Assembly (NCBI RefSeq): GCF_024734665.1
Contig: NZ_CP102931.1
Location: 4,338,001-4,402,000 of the forward strand
Length of the DNA: 64,000 bases
Direction: 5' to 3'
Source of the DNA: Variovorax paradoxus
Lineage (GTDB): Bacteria; Pseudomonadota; Gammaproteobacteria; Burkholderiales; Burkholderiaceae_C
The notes under the pieces: generated by a model
What the model was told of the DNA's origin: nothing
Seen by the model: the letters and a program-made list of their open reading frames with translations, nothing else
Database searches by the model: none
Shown here: positions 32,878 to 41,913 of the stretch, piece after piece
Layout of the letters: every line of letters starts with the position of its first letter
How positions within the stretch are numbered: position 1 is the first letter of the stretch
Made by a program: the position numbers and the translations under genes

Positions 32878-33864
32878 CTATTTGGCTCGTCGCCGCTCGA
32901 TGAACGCAATGATCTCGCCCATGATCCCCTTGCGGAATGCCAGCACGCAGATCACGAAGATCAGGCCCGTGACCATGGTCACCGACTCGCCCAGCGTGTT
33001 GAACCAGTCGATCGTCGTGATGCGCGCCAGGAAGTTGCCGAGTTCGCCGATCTTGTTCTCCAGCAACACCACCACAGCCGAGCCCACCAGCGGACCCGAG
33101 AGCGTGCCGAGGCCGCCCACCAGCGTCATCAGGATGACTTGGCCCGAGGCGGTCCAGTGCACGTCCGACAAAGTGGCAAAGCCCAGCACCAGCGTCTTGA
33201 GCGAACCGGCCAGGCCCGACAGCGCCGCGGAGATCACGAAGGCCAGCAGCTTGAAGCGGCTCACGTCGTAGCCCAGCGACAGCGCGCGCGGCTCGTTCTC
33301 CTTGATGCCCTTGAGCACCTGGCCGAAGGGCGAGTGGATGGTGCGCACGATCAGCAGGAAGGCCGCGACCACGATGACCAGCGCGACGTAGTACATCGTG
33401 AGGTCGTTCGACAGGTCGATCAGGCCAAAGAGCTTGCCGCGCGGCACGCCCTGCAGGCCGTCTTCGCCGCCCGTGAACTTGGCCTGCAGCGCGACGAAGA
33501 ACATCATCTGCGCGAGCGCCAGCGTGATCATCGCGAAGTAGATGCCCTGCCGGCGGATGGCCAGCACGCCGAACAGCCAGCCGAGGAAAGCGCCGGTGAG
33601 CGTGCCGGCGATCAGGCCAAGCTCGGGCGTGAGGCCCCAGACCTTGATCGCATGGCCGGCCACATACGCGGAGCCGCCGAGGAAGGCCGCATGGCCGAAC
33701 GACAGCAGGCCCGTGAAGCCCAACAGCAGGTTGAAGGCCGCGGCGAAAAGTGCGAAGCACATCAGCTTCATCACGAACACCGGGTAGGCGCCGAAGAACG
33801 GCGCCAGCAGCAGCGCGACCAGCAGCAAGACGTAGACGACGGTGGAGATTTTTTTCATGTTCAT
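32878..33864 (-). CDS. livM: Branched-chain amino-acid-type ABC permease LivM
   Basis: A 328-residue inner-membrane permease of the LivM family, about nine to ten hydrophobic segments. The typical GLLSFGHAAFLGGSAY and the cytoplasmic coupling loop with GIKENEPRALSLGYD are present. It is the last gene of the liv operon and forms the channel with LivH. Two start codons in frame (33864 and 33858) are possible. The operon ends at the long palindromic terminator 14 bases downstream. The true substrate could be amino acids, amides or short carboxylates; the binding proteins decide that. Confidence 0.92.
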   Translation of the reverse strand: MNMKKISTVVYVLLLVALLLAPFFGAYPVFVMKLMCFALFAAAFNLLLGFTGLLSFGHAAFLGGSAYVAGHAIKVWGLTPELGLIAGTLTGAFLGWLFGVLAIRRQGIYFAMITLALAQMMFFVALQAKFTGGEDGLQGVPRGKLFGLIDLSNDLTMYYVALVIVVAAFLLIVRTIHSPFGQVLKGIKENEPRALSLGYDVSRFKLLAFVISAALSGLAGSLKTLVLGFATLSDVHWTASGQVILMTLVGGLGTLSGPLVGSAVVVLLENKIGELGNFLARITTIDWFNTLGESVTMVTGLIFVICVLAFRKGIMGEIIAFIERRRAK

Positions 33865-33874
33865 GCCGTTCGCC

Positions 33875-34750
33875 TTATTTCTCTTTGCCGAACAGGCCGG
33901 CGGGGCGAATCAACAGCACGATGACCATGATCACGAACACAACCGTAGACGATGCCTCGGGATAGAAAACCTTGGTGAGCCCTTCGATCACACCGAGCCC
34001 GAGGCCGGTGAGGATGGCTCCCATGATCGACCCCATGCCGCCGATCACCACCACGGCGAACACCACGATGATGAGGTTCTGCCCCATCAGCGGCGACACC
34101 TGCATCACCGGCGCGGCCAGCACGCCTGCGAAGGCCGCGAGCGCGCAGCCGAAGGCGTAGGTCAGCGTGATCATCAACGGCACGTTGACGCCGAAGGCTT
34201 CCACGAGCCGCGGGTTCTCGGTGCCGGCGCGTAGGTAGGCACCCAGGCGCGTCTTCTCGATCACGTACCAGGTGGCGAAGCACACCACGAGCGAGGCAAC
34301 GACCACCCAGGCGCGGTAGTTCGGCAGCACCATGAAGCCAAGGTCGGTGGCGCTCGACAGCGCATCGGGCGCGTCGTAGGGCAGCCCCGACACGCCGTAG
34401 ATCGAGCGGAACACGCCCTCGATCAGCAGCGTGAGCCCAAGCGTGAGCAGCAGGCCGTAGAGGTGGTCGAGCTTGTAGATCCAGCGCAGCAGCAGGCGCT
34501 CGATGAGCACGCCGAAGATGCCGATGACGACGGGCGCCGCGATCAGCATCACCCAGTAGTTGACGCCGAGGTACTCCATCGCCATCCACGTGAGGACAGC
34601 GCCGAGCATGAACAGCGCGCCATGCGCGAAGTTGATGACGTTCAGCAGGCCGAAGATCACCGCCAGCCCGAGGCTCAGGATGGCGTAGAAGGAGCCGTTG
34701 ACCAGCCCCAGGAGGAGCTGGCTCAAAAGCGCGGGAAGGGAAATGGTCAT
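33875..34750 (-). CDS. livH: Branched-chain amino-acid-type ABC permease LivH
   Basis: A 291-residue permease of the LivH family. Hallmarks are NGSFYAILSLGLAVIFGLLN, here split over two motifs, NFAHGALFMLGA, and the coupling-loop region GAYLRAGTENPRLVEAFGVN. About eight hydrophobic segments are seen. It lies between the second binding protein and livM (10 bases). Together with LivM, LivG and LivF it completes a transporter. Confidence 0.93.
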   Translation of the reverse strand: MTISLPALLSQLLLGLVNGSFYAILSLGLAVIFGLLNVINFAHGALFMLGAVLTWMAMEYLGVNYWVMLIAAPVVIGIFGVLIERLLLRWIYKLDHLYGLLLTLGLTLLIEGVFRSIYGVSGLPYDAPDALSSATDLGFMVLPNYRAWVVVASLVVCFATWYVIEKTRLGAYLRAGTENPRLVEAFGVNVPLMITLTYAFGCALAAFAGVLAAPVMQVSPLMGQNLIIVVFAVVVIGGMGSIMGAILTGLGLGVIEGLTKVFYPEASSTVVFVIMVIVLLIRPAGLFGKEK

Positions 34751-34792
34751 AAGCGTTTCAACGAACCCGGGCGGCTGCGCGCCCGCGGGGGA

Positions 34793-35989
34793 TCACTTCC
34801 AGAGGGCGCACTTGCTCTCGGCCTTCGTCGTGAAGACCTCTTCGCCCTTGAGCTTCTGGATTACCTTGTAGTAGTCCCACGGCTGCTTGGATTCGGCCGG
34901 CGACTTGACCTGCACCAGGTACATGTCGTGCACGAAGCGGCCGTCGGCGCGCACGGTGCCCTTGGCGTAGAAGTCGTCGATGGGCGTGGCCTTGATCGTC
35001 TCCATCACCTTGTCGGCATCGACCGTCTTGGCAGCCTGCACGGCCTTCAGGTAGGTCATGGTGGCCGAGTAGTCGGCTGCCTGGATGTCGGTGGGCATGC
35101 GCTTGGTCTTCTCGAAGAAGCGCTTGCCGAAGGCGCGCGTCTTGTCGTCGAGGTTCCAGTCCCAGCTGGTGGTGAGCAGCAGGCCTTCGGTGTTCTTCAG
35201 GCCCAGACTGTGCACGTCGGTCACGAACACCAGCAGGCCGACCATCTTCATGGTCTTGGTGATGCCGAATTCCTTGGCCGCCTTGATCGAGTTGATGGTG
35301 TCGCCGCCTGCATTGGCCAGCGCCAGCACCTGGGCCTTGGAGTTCTGCGCCTGCAGCAGGAACGAAGAGAAGTCGGAGGTGTTGAGCGGATGCTTCACGC
35401 TGCCCACCACCGTACCGCCCTTCTCTTTCACGACCTTGGAGGCATCGGCCTCCAGCGCCTGGCCGAAGGCGTAGTCGGCGGTGAGGAAATACCAGCTCTT
35501 GTCGCCGCGCGCAATCACCGCGCTGCCGGTGCCCTTGGCCAGCGCCACGGTGTCGTAGGCGTAGTGCACGGTGTAGGGGCTGCACTGCTCGTTGGTGAGC
35601 GCCGAGCTGCCCGCGCCGTTCACGACGAACACGCGCTTCTTCTCCTGCGCCACCTTGGCCATGGCCAGGGCGGTGCCCGAACTGGTGCCGCCGAACAGCA
35701 TCGTCAGGCCCTGCGTGTCGATCCATTCGCGAGCCTTGGAGGCGGCGATGTCGGCCTTGTTCTGGTGGTCGGCCTGCAGCAGCTCGATGGGCATGCCGTT
35801 GACCTTGCCGCCGAAGTCGTCGATGGCCATCTGGATCGCGAGGGCGCCGTTCTTGCCCTCCACGTCCGCGTAGAGGCTCGACATGTCGGTGATGAAACCG
35901 ATCTTGACCTTGTCCTGGGCCTGCGCGGCGCCAACGGCCATGAGGCAGGTAGCGGCGAGGCAGGCAGAGGCGATGAGCGTGCGTTTCAT
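34793..35989 (-). CDS. Liv-type periplasmic substrate-binding protein 2
   Basis: A 398-residue periplasmic binding protein of the Leu/Ile/Val (Peripla_BP_6) fold, with a signal peptide ending at AAQA. Domain features are KIGFITDMSSLYAD, FGGTSSGTAL and DYAFGQALE. It is about four-fifths identical, by eye, to the binding protein encoded next to it (36044-37240), and both end in KCALWK. It is the downstream member of the pair. Two binding proteins for one transporter would widen or tune substrate range. The exact ligand is unknown. Confidence 0.92.
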   Translation of the reverse strand: MKRTLIASACLAATCLMAVGAAQAQDKVKIGFITDMSSLYADVEGKNGALAIQMAIDDFGGKVNGMPIELLQADHQNKADIAASKAREWIDTQGLTMLFGGTSSGTALAMAKVAQEKKRVFVVNGAGSSALTNEQCSPYTVHYAYDTVALAKGTGSAVIARGDKSWYFLTADYAFGQALEADASKVVKEKGGTVVGSVKHPLNTSDFSSFLLQAQNSKAQVLALANAGGDTINSIKAAKEFGITKTMKMVGLLVFVTDVHSLGLKNTEGLLLTTSWDWNLDDKTRAFGKRFFEKTKRMPTDIQAADYSATMTYLKAVQAAKTVDADKVMETIKATPIDDFYAKGTVRADGRFVHDMYLVQVKSPAESKQPWDYYKVIQKLKGEEVFTTKAESKCALWK

Positions 35990-36043
35990 GGGATGGTTCT
36001 CTCGGTTGACTTCAGTGGAAGGGTCTGGCGCGGCGTCAGCCGG

Positions 36044-37240
36044 TTATTTCCAGAGAGCGCATTTCGTCTCGGCCTTGGTCGTGAAGACCTGGTCGCCCGG
36101 CAGCGTCTTGAGCACCTTCAGGTAGTCCCAGGGCTTCTTCGATTCGGCGGGCGACTTCACCTCGACCAGGTACATGTCGTGGATGAAGCTGCCGTCGGCG
36201 CGGATGGTGCCCTTGGCATAGAAGTCGTCGACCTTCGTGCTCTTGAGCTGCGCCATCACCTTGTCGGAGTCGGTGGTCTTGGCGGCGGCCACGGCCTTCA
36301 GGTAGGTCATGGTGGCCGAGTAGTCGGCGGCCTGCACGTCGGTCGGCATGCGCTTGGTCTTCTCGAAGAAGCGGTTGGCAAACTTGCGCGATTCGTCGTT
36401 CAGGTCCCAATACCAGCTGGTGGTGTGCAGCAGGCCTTCGGTGTTCTTCAAGCCCAGGCTGTGGATGTCGCTCAGAAAGACCAGCAGGCCGGCCGTCTTC
36501 ATGGTCTTGTTGATGCCGAATTCCTTGGCCGCCTTGATCGAGTTGATGGTGTCGCCGCCGGCATTGGCCAGGCCCAGGATCTGCGCCTTGGAGTTCTGCG
36601 CCTGCAGCAGGAACGAGGAGAAGTCCGACGCGTTCAGCGGATGGCGCACCGCGCCCACCACCGTGCCGCCCTTTTCCTTCACCACCTTGGTGGTGTCGGC
36701 TTCGAGCGCGTGGCCGAAGGCGTAGTCGGCCGTCAGGAAGAACCAGCTCTTGCCACCGCGGTCTACAACCGCCGCGCCGGTGCCTTTGGCCAGCGCCACG
36801 GTGTCGTAGGCGTAGTGGATGGTGTAGGGGCTGCACTGCTCGTTGGTGAGCACCGAGCTGCCAGCGCCGTTGTTGAAGTACACGCGCTTCTTCTCTTCCG
36901 CCACCTTGGCGGTGGCCAGCGCGGTACCGGAATTGGTGCCGCCGAAGACCATGGTCACGCCGGCCGTGTCGATCCATTCGCGGGCCTTGGAGGCGGCGAT
37001 GTCAGCCTTGTTCTGGTGGTCGGCCACCAGCAGCTCGATGGGCTGGCCCAGCGCCTTGCCGCCGAAGTCGTCGATGGCCATCTGGATGGCGGTGGCGCCG
37101 CCTTTGCCTTCGAGGTCGGCGTACAGGCTCGACAGGTCGGTGACGAAGCCGATCTTCACTTTTTCCTGCGCCTGCGCGGCGCCCGCGCTCATGGCGAGGA
37201 CGGCGACGGCGGTAGCGATGAGGCCGAGTTTTTTATTCAT
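36044..37240 (-). CDS. Liv-type periplasmic substrate-binding protein 1
   Basis: A 398-residue periplasmic binding protein of the same family, with a signal peptide ending at AAQA. The mature part starts EKVKIGFVTDLSSLYADLEG and includes GGTNSGTAL, NEQCSPYTIHYAYD and DYAFGHALEAD. The length is identical to that of its neighbour, so the pair is a recent tandem duplication with divergence near the ligand cleft and the surface. The start at 37240 has AGGAGACAAC upstream; a long open frame upstream is an antisense shadow of livF. It lies 65 bases after livF. Confidence 0.92.
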   Translation of the reverse strand: MNKKLGLIATAVAVLAMSAGAAQAQEKVKIGFVTDLSSLYADLEGKGGATAIQMAIDDFGGKALGQPIELLVADHQNKADIAASKAREWIDTAGVTMVFGGTNSGTALATAKVAEEKKRVYFNNGAGSSVLTNEQCSPYTIHYAYDTVALAKGTGAAVVDRGGKSWFFLTADYAFGHALEADTTKVVKEKGGTVVGAVRHPLNASDFSSFLLQAQNSKAQILGLANAGGDTINSIKAAKEFGINKTMKTAGLLVFLSDIHSLGLKNTEGLLHTTSWYWDLNDESRKFANRFFEKTKRMPTDVQAADYSATMTYLKAVAAAKTTDSDKVMAQLKSTKVDDFYAKGTIRADGSFIHDMYLVEVKSPAESKKPWDYLKVLKTLPGDQVFTTKAETKCALWK

Positions 37241-37305
37241 GGTGTTGTCTCCTGAAGAAATCTTTGTGGGATGCGAGAAAAGGTCTTGTGGACGTGTCTT
37301 TTGCT

Positions 37306-38013
37306 TCAGACGCCGAGCAGCTCGGTGAGCACCGGCATCTTGGCTTCGAGCTCGGCCGCGCCGAACTTCTCCACGATGCGGCCGTGCTCCATCACGTAGA
37401 AGCGGTCGGCCAGCGGCGCGGCGAAGCGGAAGTTCTGCTCCACCATGACGATGGTGTAGCCCTTGGAGCGCAGCGTGGTGATCATGCGGGCCAGCGCCTG
37501 CACGATGACCGGCGCGAGGCCTTCGGAAATTTCGTCGAGCAACAGCAGCTTGGCGCCCGTGCGCAGGATGCGCGCCACGGCCAGCATCTGCTGCTCGCCG
37601 CCCGACAGGCGCGTGCCCTGGCTGTTGCGGCGCTCGGCCAGGTTGGGAAACATGGCGTAGATCTCTTCGACCGACATGCCCTGCCCTGCGCCTTTGAGTT
37701 CGGGCGGCAGCAGGAGGTTTTCTTCGCAAGACAGGCTGGCGAAGATGCCGCGCTCTTCCGGGCAATAGCCGATGCCGAGGTGCGCAATGCGGTGCGTCGG
37801 CATGCCGATGGTCTCTTTGCCGTTGACCTCGATGCTGCCCTTGCGCGCACCGGTCAGGCCCATGATGGCGCGCAGCGTGGTGGTGCGGCCCGCGCCGTTG
37901 CGGCCCAGCAGCGTGACGACTTCGCCGGGCTGCACGACCATATCGACGCCATGCAGCACGTGCGATTCGCCGTACCAGGCTTGAAGGCCCTTGATCTCCA
38001 ACGCGGCGGTCAT
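37306..38013 (-). CDS. livF: Branched-chain amino-acid-type ABC ATPase LivF
   Basis: A 235-residue ATPase of the LivF type. The signature RLSGGEQQMLAVARIL and Walker B LLLLDEISEGLAP are standard. The Walker A motif reads GRNGAGRTT: Arg43 replaces the usual lysine. The rest of the domain is intact. The start overlaps the stop of livG by one base. LivF pairs with LivG on the cytoplasmic side of LivH-LivM. Confidence 0.92.
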   Translation of the reverse strand: MTAALEIKGLQAWYGESHVLHGVDMVVQPGEVVTLLGRNGAGRTTTLRAIMGLTGARKGSIEVNGKETIGMPTHRIAHLGIGYCPEERGIFASLSCEENLLLPPELKGAGQGMSVEEIYAMFPNLAERRNSQGTRLSGGEQQMLAVARILRTGAKLLLLDEISEGLAPVIVQALARMITTLRSKGYTIVMVEQNFRFAAPLADRFYVMEHGRIVEKFGAAELEAKMPVLTELLGV

Positions 38014-38783
38014 CAGTGAGCCCCTTGGAGTTGGCCGTCGGTAGTGCCCATGTAGGCTTCCATCACCTGCGGGTTCTTCGAGACTTCGGCGTACGGGCCT
38101 TCGGCCAGCACGGCGCCGCGCTGCAACACGGTGATGGTGTCGGCGATGGTCGAGACCACGCTCATGTTGTGTTCGACCATCAGGATGGTGCGTCCAGCCG
38201 ACACGCGCTTGATGAGTTCAGCCACGCGGTGCACGTCTTCATGGCCCATGCCCTGCGTGGGTTCGTCGAGCAGCATCAGCTCGGGCTCCATGGCCAGCGT
38301 GGTCGCGATCTCGAGCGCGCGCTTGCGGCCATAGGGCAGGTTCACCGTCTGTTCGTCGGCGAGCTCTTCGAGGCCGACTTCAGCCAGCAGCTCGCGGGCT
38401 CTGGCATCCAATGGCTTGAGCGACTTCTCGCTCTTCCAGAAGTGGTACGAGGTGCCCAGCCTGCGTTGCAGGCCCAGCCGCACGTTCTCGAGCAGCGTGA
38501 GGTGCGGGAACACGGCCGAGATCTGGAACGAGCGGATGATGCCGCGCCGCGCGATCTGCGCGGGCCGCTCGCCGGTGATGTCCTGCCCGTTGAACAGGAT
38601 CGTGCCGGTGGTCGGTTCGAGGAACTTGGTGAGCAGGTTGAAGCAGGTCGTCTTGCCGGCACCGTTCGGACCGATGAGCGCGTGGATGGATCCGCGCACC
38701 ACCGACAGGTCGACCTTGCTGACCGCCGTGAACCCTTTGAATTCCTTGGTGAGCTGGCGTGTTTCGAGAATGACGTCGCTCAT
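38013..38783 (-). CDS. livG: Branched-chain amino-acid-type ABC ATPase LivG
   Basis: A 256-residue ATPase of the LivG type. Walker A is GPNGAGKTT, the signature-like region is LPYGRKRALEIATTLA, and Walker B is LMLLDEPTQGM. The extended LivG loop (HFWKSEKSLKPLDARARELL) is present. It is the first gene of the operon. It has no good Shine-Dalgarno site, but a 17-codon open frame upstream ends in an ATGA overlap with its start, so translation may be coupled. Confidence 0.92.
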   Translation of the reverse strand: MSDVILETRQLTKEFKGFTAVSKVDLSVVRGSIHALIGPNGAGKTTCFNLLTKFLEPTTGTILFNGQDITGERPAQIARRGIIRSFQISAVFPHLTLLENVRLGLQRRLGTSYHFWKSEKSLKPLDARARELLAEVGLEELADEQTVNLPYGRKRALEIATTLAMEPELMLLDEPTQGMGHEDVHRVAELIKRVSAGRTILMVEHNMSVVSTIADTITVLQRGAVLAEGPYAEVSKNPQVMEAYMGTTDGQLQGAH

Positions 38784-38833
38784 CTCGCGAAGTCGCCCGG
38801 GTACGGAAAAAGAATGTCGGTCATGCGGTCCAT
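38780..38833 (-). CDS. Possible leader peptide before livG
   Basis: A 17-codon frame MDRMTDILFPYPGDFAR (a second ATG at 38824 gives 14) ends in ATGA with the livG start. The livG start has no ribosome site of its own, so coupling would make sense. The peptide does not look like a classical leucine-rich attenuator. It could simply be chance. Confidence 0.3.
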   Translation of the reverse strand: MDRMTDILFPYPGDFAR

Positions 38834-39039
38834 CTCAATGCGCCACCATCGAGCGCGGACCGATTGTTCGTGGGCCTACCCCGCTTGCATACTGGGGCAA
38901 ATGCCTATGCTGCAGTGCAACCTGCACGGACCGGCGCACATTCGAATCGGGGACTGTCGTTATGACGACAAAGAAAACTCCGGCGGCATCGGAAACCCCA
39001 AGCCGGTGCGCACAGGGGTCTGCGTAGACTGCAGCCAAC

Positions 39040-40239
39040 ATGCCGGACTTCCGCTCCCCCGACTTCCTGACCGACCACATCCTGCACACGCTGGCCTTCT
39101 ACGAGCCGCGCGACCTCGATGCCACGGGCGGCTTCTTTCATTTCTTCAAGGACGACGGCACGGTGTACGACCGGCGTACGCGCCACCTGGTTAGCAGCAC
39201 ACGCTTCGTTTTCAACCACGCAATGGCGTATCGCCGCTTCGGCATTCCCGCGCATCTTGCGGCCGCGCGGCACGGCCTTGCGTTCGTCGAGCATGCGCAT
39301 CGGCAGCCGGGCGGCGGCTATGCATGGCAGATCGACTGGCACCAGCAGCGCGCCACCGTGCAGGACGGCACCAACCACTGCTACGGCCTTGACTTCGTGC
39401 TGCTCGCGCAAGCGCATGCGCTGATGGCCGGCATCGAGGAAGCGCATGCGGGGCTGGAGCACACCTGGCAACTGATGGAACAGAATTTCTGGGAGCCGCG
39501 GCACCAGCTCTATGCCGACGAGGCCACGGCCGACTGGCGCATCGGCGCCTATCGCGGGCAGAACGCCAACATGCACGCCTGCGAGGCCCTGATGGCCGCC
39601 TTCGAAGCCACGCAGCAGACGCGCTACCTCGACCGCGCGCTGGCTGTGGCCGAATCCGTGACCGGCAAGCAGGCCGCGCTGGCCGACGGGCTGGTCTGGG
39701 AACACTACCGCGAAGACTGGTCGGTCGACTGGGACTACAACCGCGGCGACAAGAGCAACATCTTCAGGCCCTGGGGTTTCCAGACAGGCCACCTGACGGA
39801 GTGGGCCAAGCTGCTGCTGCAGTTGGAAGGCCATCTCGCCACCAAGGACCGTACGGCCGACTGGATCGTGCCGCGCGCGCGCCATTTCTTCGACACCGCC
39901 ATGTTCCGCGGCTGGGATGCCGACAACGGCGGGCTGGTCTACGGCTTCGGCCCCGACGGCAAGGTGTGCGACGGCGACAAGTACTTCTGGGTACAGGCCG
40001 AGAGCTTCGCGGCGGCCGCCCTGCTCGCGGTGCGCACCGGCGAGGCCAGCTACTGGGACTGGTACGACAGCATCTGGGCCTACAGCTGGGAGCACTTCGT
40101 CGACCACCGGCACGGCGCCTGGTACCGCATCCTCACGCCGCAGAACCGGAAGATCAGCGACGAGAAGAGCCCTGCCGGCAAGACCGACTATCACACCATG
40201 GGCGCGTGCCACGACGTGCTCAGGGCGCTGCGCAAATAA
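39040..40239 (+). CDS. AGE-family sugar epimerase/isomerase (YihS / mannose-isomerase-like)
   Basis: A 399-residue (alpha/alpha)6-barrel protein of the N-acylglucosamine 2-epimerase family. Core motifs are YRGQNANMHACEALMAAFE, NRGDKSNIFRPWGFQTGH and WVQAESFAAAALLA, with many conserved histidines and tryptophans at the active site. It is closest in pattern to YihS and D-mannose isomerase, which interconvert mannose or sulfoquinovose with the 2-keto sugar. No other sugar gene is nearby, so the substrate is open. No ribosome site is visible; TAGACT ends 10 bases before the ATG. Confidence 0.87.
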   Translation: MPDFRSPDFLTDHILHTLAFYEPRDLDATGGFFHFFKDDGTVYDRRTRHLVSSTRFVFNHAMAYRRFGIPAHLAAARHGLAFVEHAHRQPGGGYAWQIDWHQQRATVQDGTNHCYGLDFVLLAQAHALMAGIEEAHAGLEHTWQLMEQNFWEPRHQLYADEATADWRIGAYRGQNANMHACEALMAAFEATQQTRYLDRALAVAESVTGKQAALADGLVWEHYREDWSVDWDYNRGDKSNIFRPWGFQTGHLTEWAKLLLQLEGHLATKDRTADWIVPRARHFFDTAMFRGWDADNGGLVYGFGPDGKVCDGDKYFWVQAESFAAAALLAVRTGEASYWDWYDSIWAYSWEHFVDHRHGAWYRILTPQNRKISDEKSPAGKTDYHTMGACHDVLRALRK

Positions 40240-40241
40240 GA

Positions 40242-40271
40242 ACCCCCAGGCTCCTCGCGGAGGCTGGGGGT
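40242..40271. terminator. Intrinsic-type hairpin after the AGE gene
   Basis: Stem ACCCCCAGGCTCC / GGAGGCTGGGGGT with loop TCGC and a single mismatch. There is no T-tract, so termination may be partial or assisted. It sits between the convergent AGE gene and emrB. Confidence 0.6.
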
Positions 40272-40300
40272 GATTGGATCGGCGTGAAGACGATGCGCGG

Positions 40301-41863
40301 TCAGTGTGCTCCGGCTGCGGCGTCGCCACCGGCGCCGCCCTTCTGCGGCCTTGCCAGCCACACCAGCGGAATCAGCAGCAGGAACAGGATCGCCGACGCG
40401 TAGAAGATGTCGTTCGTGGCCAGCATGTAGGCCTGCTGGTCGACGATGCGGTTGATCTGCCCCAGCACCTGGTCGGCGCTGAAGCCGCTGGCGTTGAGCC
40501 CGGACATTGCGCTCGTGGCTGCATTGTTGCCCTGGTTGATCGTCTCGGCCAGTTGCGTGTGGTGCAGCGTGGCACGGTTGTCCCACAGCGTGGTGGTGAT
40601 CGACGTGCCCATTGCACCCGCCGTGATCCGCAGGAAGTTCGACAGCCCCGACGCGGCCGGGATGCGGTCGGGCGTGAGGCCCGACAGCGTGATGGTCACG
40701 AGCGGGATGAAGAAGAACGCCATCGCGATGCCCTGGATCACCGTCGGGATGATGATGGTGACGAAGTCGGCCTGCGTATTGAAGTTCGACCGCATCCACA
40801 GCACCAGTGCGAACACCAGGAACGAGAAGGTCGCGTAGCGGCGCGGATCGATCTTGGCCACCGTGAGCCCCACCACCGGCGAGAAGAAGATCGCCAGCAG
40901 CCCCACGGGCGCCATGATCATTCCCGCCTGCGTGGCGGTGTAGCCCATCCACTGTTGCAGCCACAGCGGCAGCAGCACCACGTTGCCGAAGAACAGGCCG
41001 TAGGCCACGGCCGTTGCCACGGCGCCCGACCAGAAGTTGCGGCGCTTGAACAGCGACAGGTCGACCACCGGGTGCTTGTCGGTCAGCTCCCAGATCAGGA
41101 AGAACGCGAAGCCGACCACGGCCACCACCGCCATCGTGACGATCTGCGGCGAATGGAACCAGTCGAGCTCCTTGCCCTTGTCGAGCATGAGCTGCATCGA
41201 GCCCACCCACAGCACCAGCAGCGCAAGGCCGATGGCGTCGATCGGCACCTTGTGCGTGGTGCTCTCGCGCTTGCGGTACAGCGCCCAGGTAATGGCCGCC
41301 GCGACGATGCCCACGGGGATGTTGATGTAGAAGATCCACGGCCACGAGATGTTGTCGGTGATCCAGCCGCCCAGCAGCGGCCCCATCACCGGCGCGACCA
41401 GCGTGGTCATCGACCACATGGCCATCGCAAGGCCTGCCTTGGCGCGCGGATAGCTCGACAGCAGCAGCGTCTGCGACAGCGGGATCATCGGGCCCGCAAC
41501 GAAGCCCTGCAGCGCGCGAAAGGCGATGAGCGTCGTCATGTTCGGCGCCAGGCCGCACAGCAGCGAGGCGACCATGAACAGGATCACGCTGGCCATGAAC
41601 AGGCGCACCTGTCCGAAGCGCTGCGTCATGAAGCCCGTGAGCGGCACCGCGATGGCGTTGGCCACCGCGAAGCTGGTGATGACCCAGGTGCCTTGCGTGG
41701 TGCTCACGCCCAGGTCGCCCGAGATGGCGGGCAGCGACACGTTCGCGATCGACGAATCGAGCACGTTCATGAAGGTTGCCGCAGACAGCGCTACCGTGCC
41801 CCAGACGCGGGCTGCGCCTTCGAGCGGTGGATGCGCAACGTAAGCAGGAGCAGCGGTGGCCAT
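40301..41863 (-). CDS. emrB: DHA2-family multidrug MFS transporter (EmrB type)
   Basis: A 520-residue, 14-helix major facilitator of the DHA2/EmrB family. Motifs seen: NVLDSSIANVSLPAISGDLG (start of helix 1), the FMTQRFGQ loop and GPLLGGWITDNISWPWIF in helix 5. It exports lipophilic drugs or metabolites using the proton gradient. With the periplasmic adaptor and NodT-type outer membrane channel upstream it makes a full tripartite pump. The start is the first ATG, 50 bases after emrA, which agrees with a single transcript under MarR control. Confidence 0.92.
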   Translation of the reverse strand: MATAAPAYVAHPPLEGAARVWGTVALSAATFMNVLDSSIANVSLPAISGDLGVSTTQGTWVITSFAVANAIAVPLTGFMTQRFGQVRLFMASVILFMVASLLCGLAPNMTTLIAFRALQGFVAGPMIPLSQTLLLSSYPRAKAGLAMAMWSMTTLVAPVMGPLLGGWITDNISWPWIFYINIPVGIVAAAITWALYRKRESTTHKVPIDAIGLALLVLWVGSMQLMLDKGKELDWFHSPQIVTMAVVAVVGFAFFLIWELTDKHPVVDLSLFKRRNFWSGAVATAVAYGLFFGNVVLLPLWLQQWMGYTATQAGMIMAPVGLLAIFFSPVVGLTVAKIDPRRYATFSFLVFALVLWMRSNFNTQADFVTIIIPTVIQGIAMAFFFIPLVTITLSGLTPDRIPAASGLSNFLRITAGAMGTSITTTLWDNRATLHHTQLAETINQGNNAATSAMSGLNASGFSADQVLGQINRIVDQQAYMLATNDIFYASAILFLLLIPLVWLARPQKGGAGGDAAAGAH

Positions 41864-41913
41864 TGCGGTCGCGCGAACTGTTTGCCTGAGTTACCCGAGG
41901 GAAGCGCGGGCGA

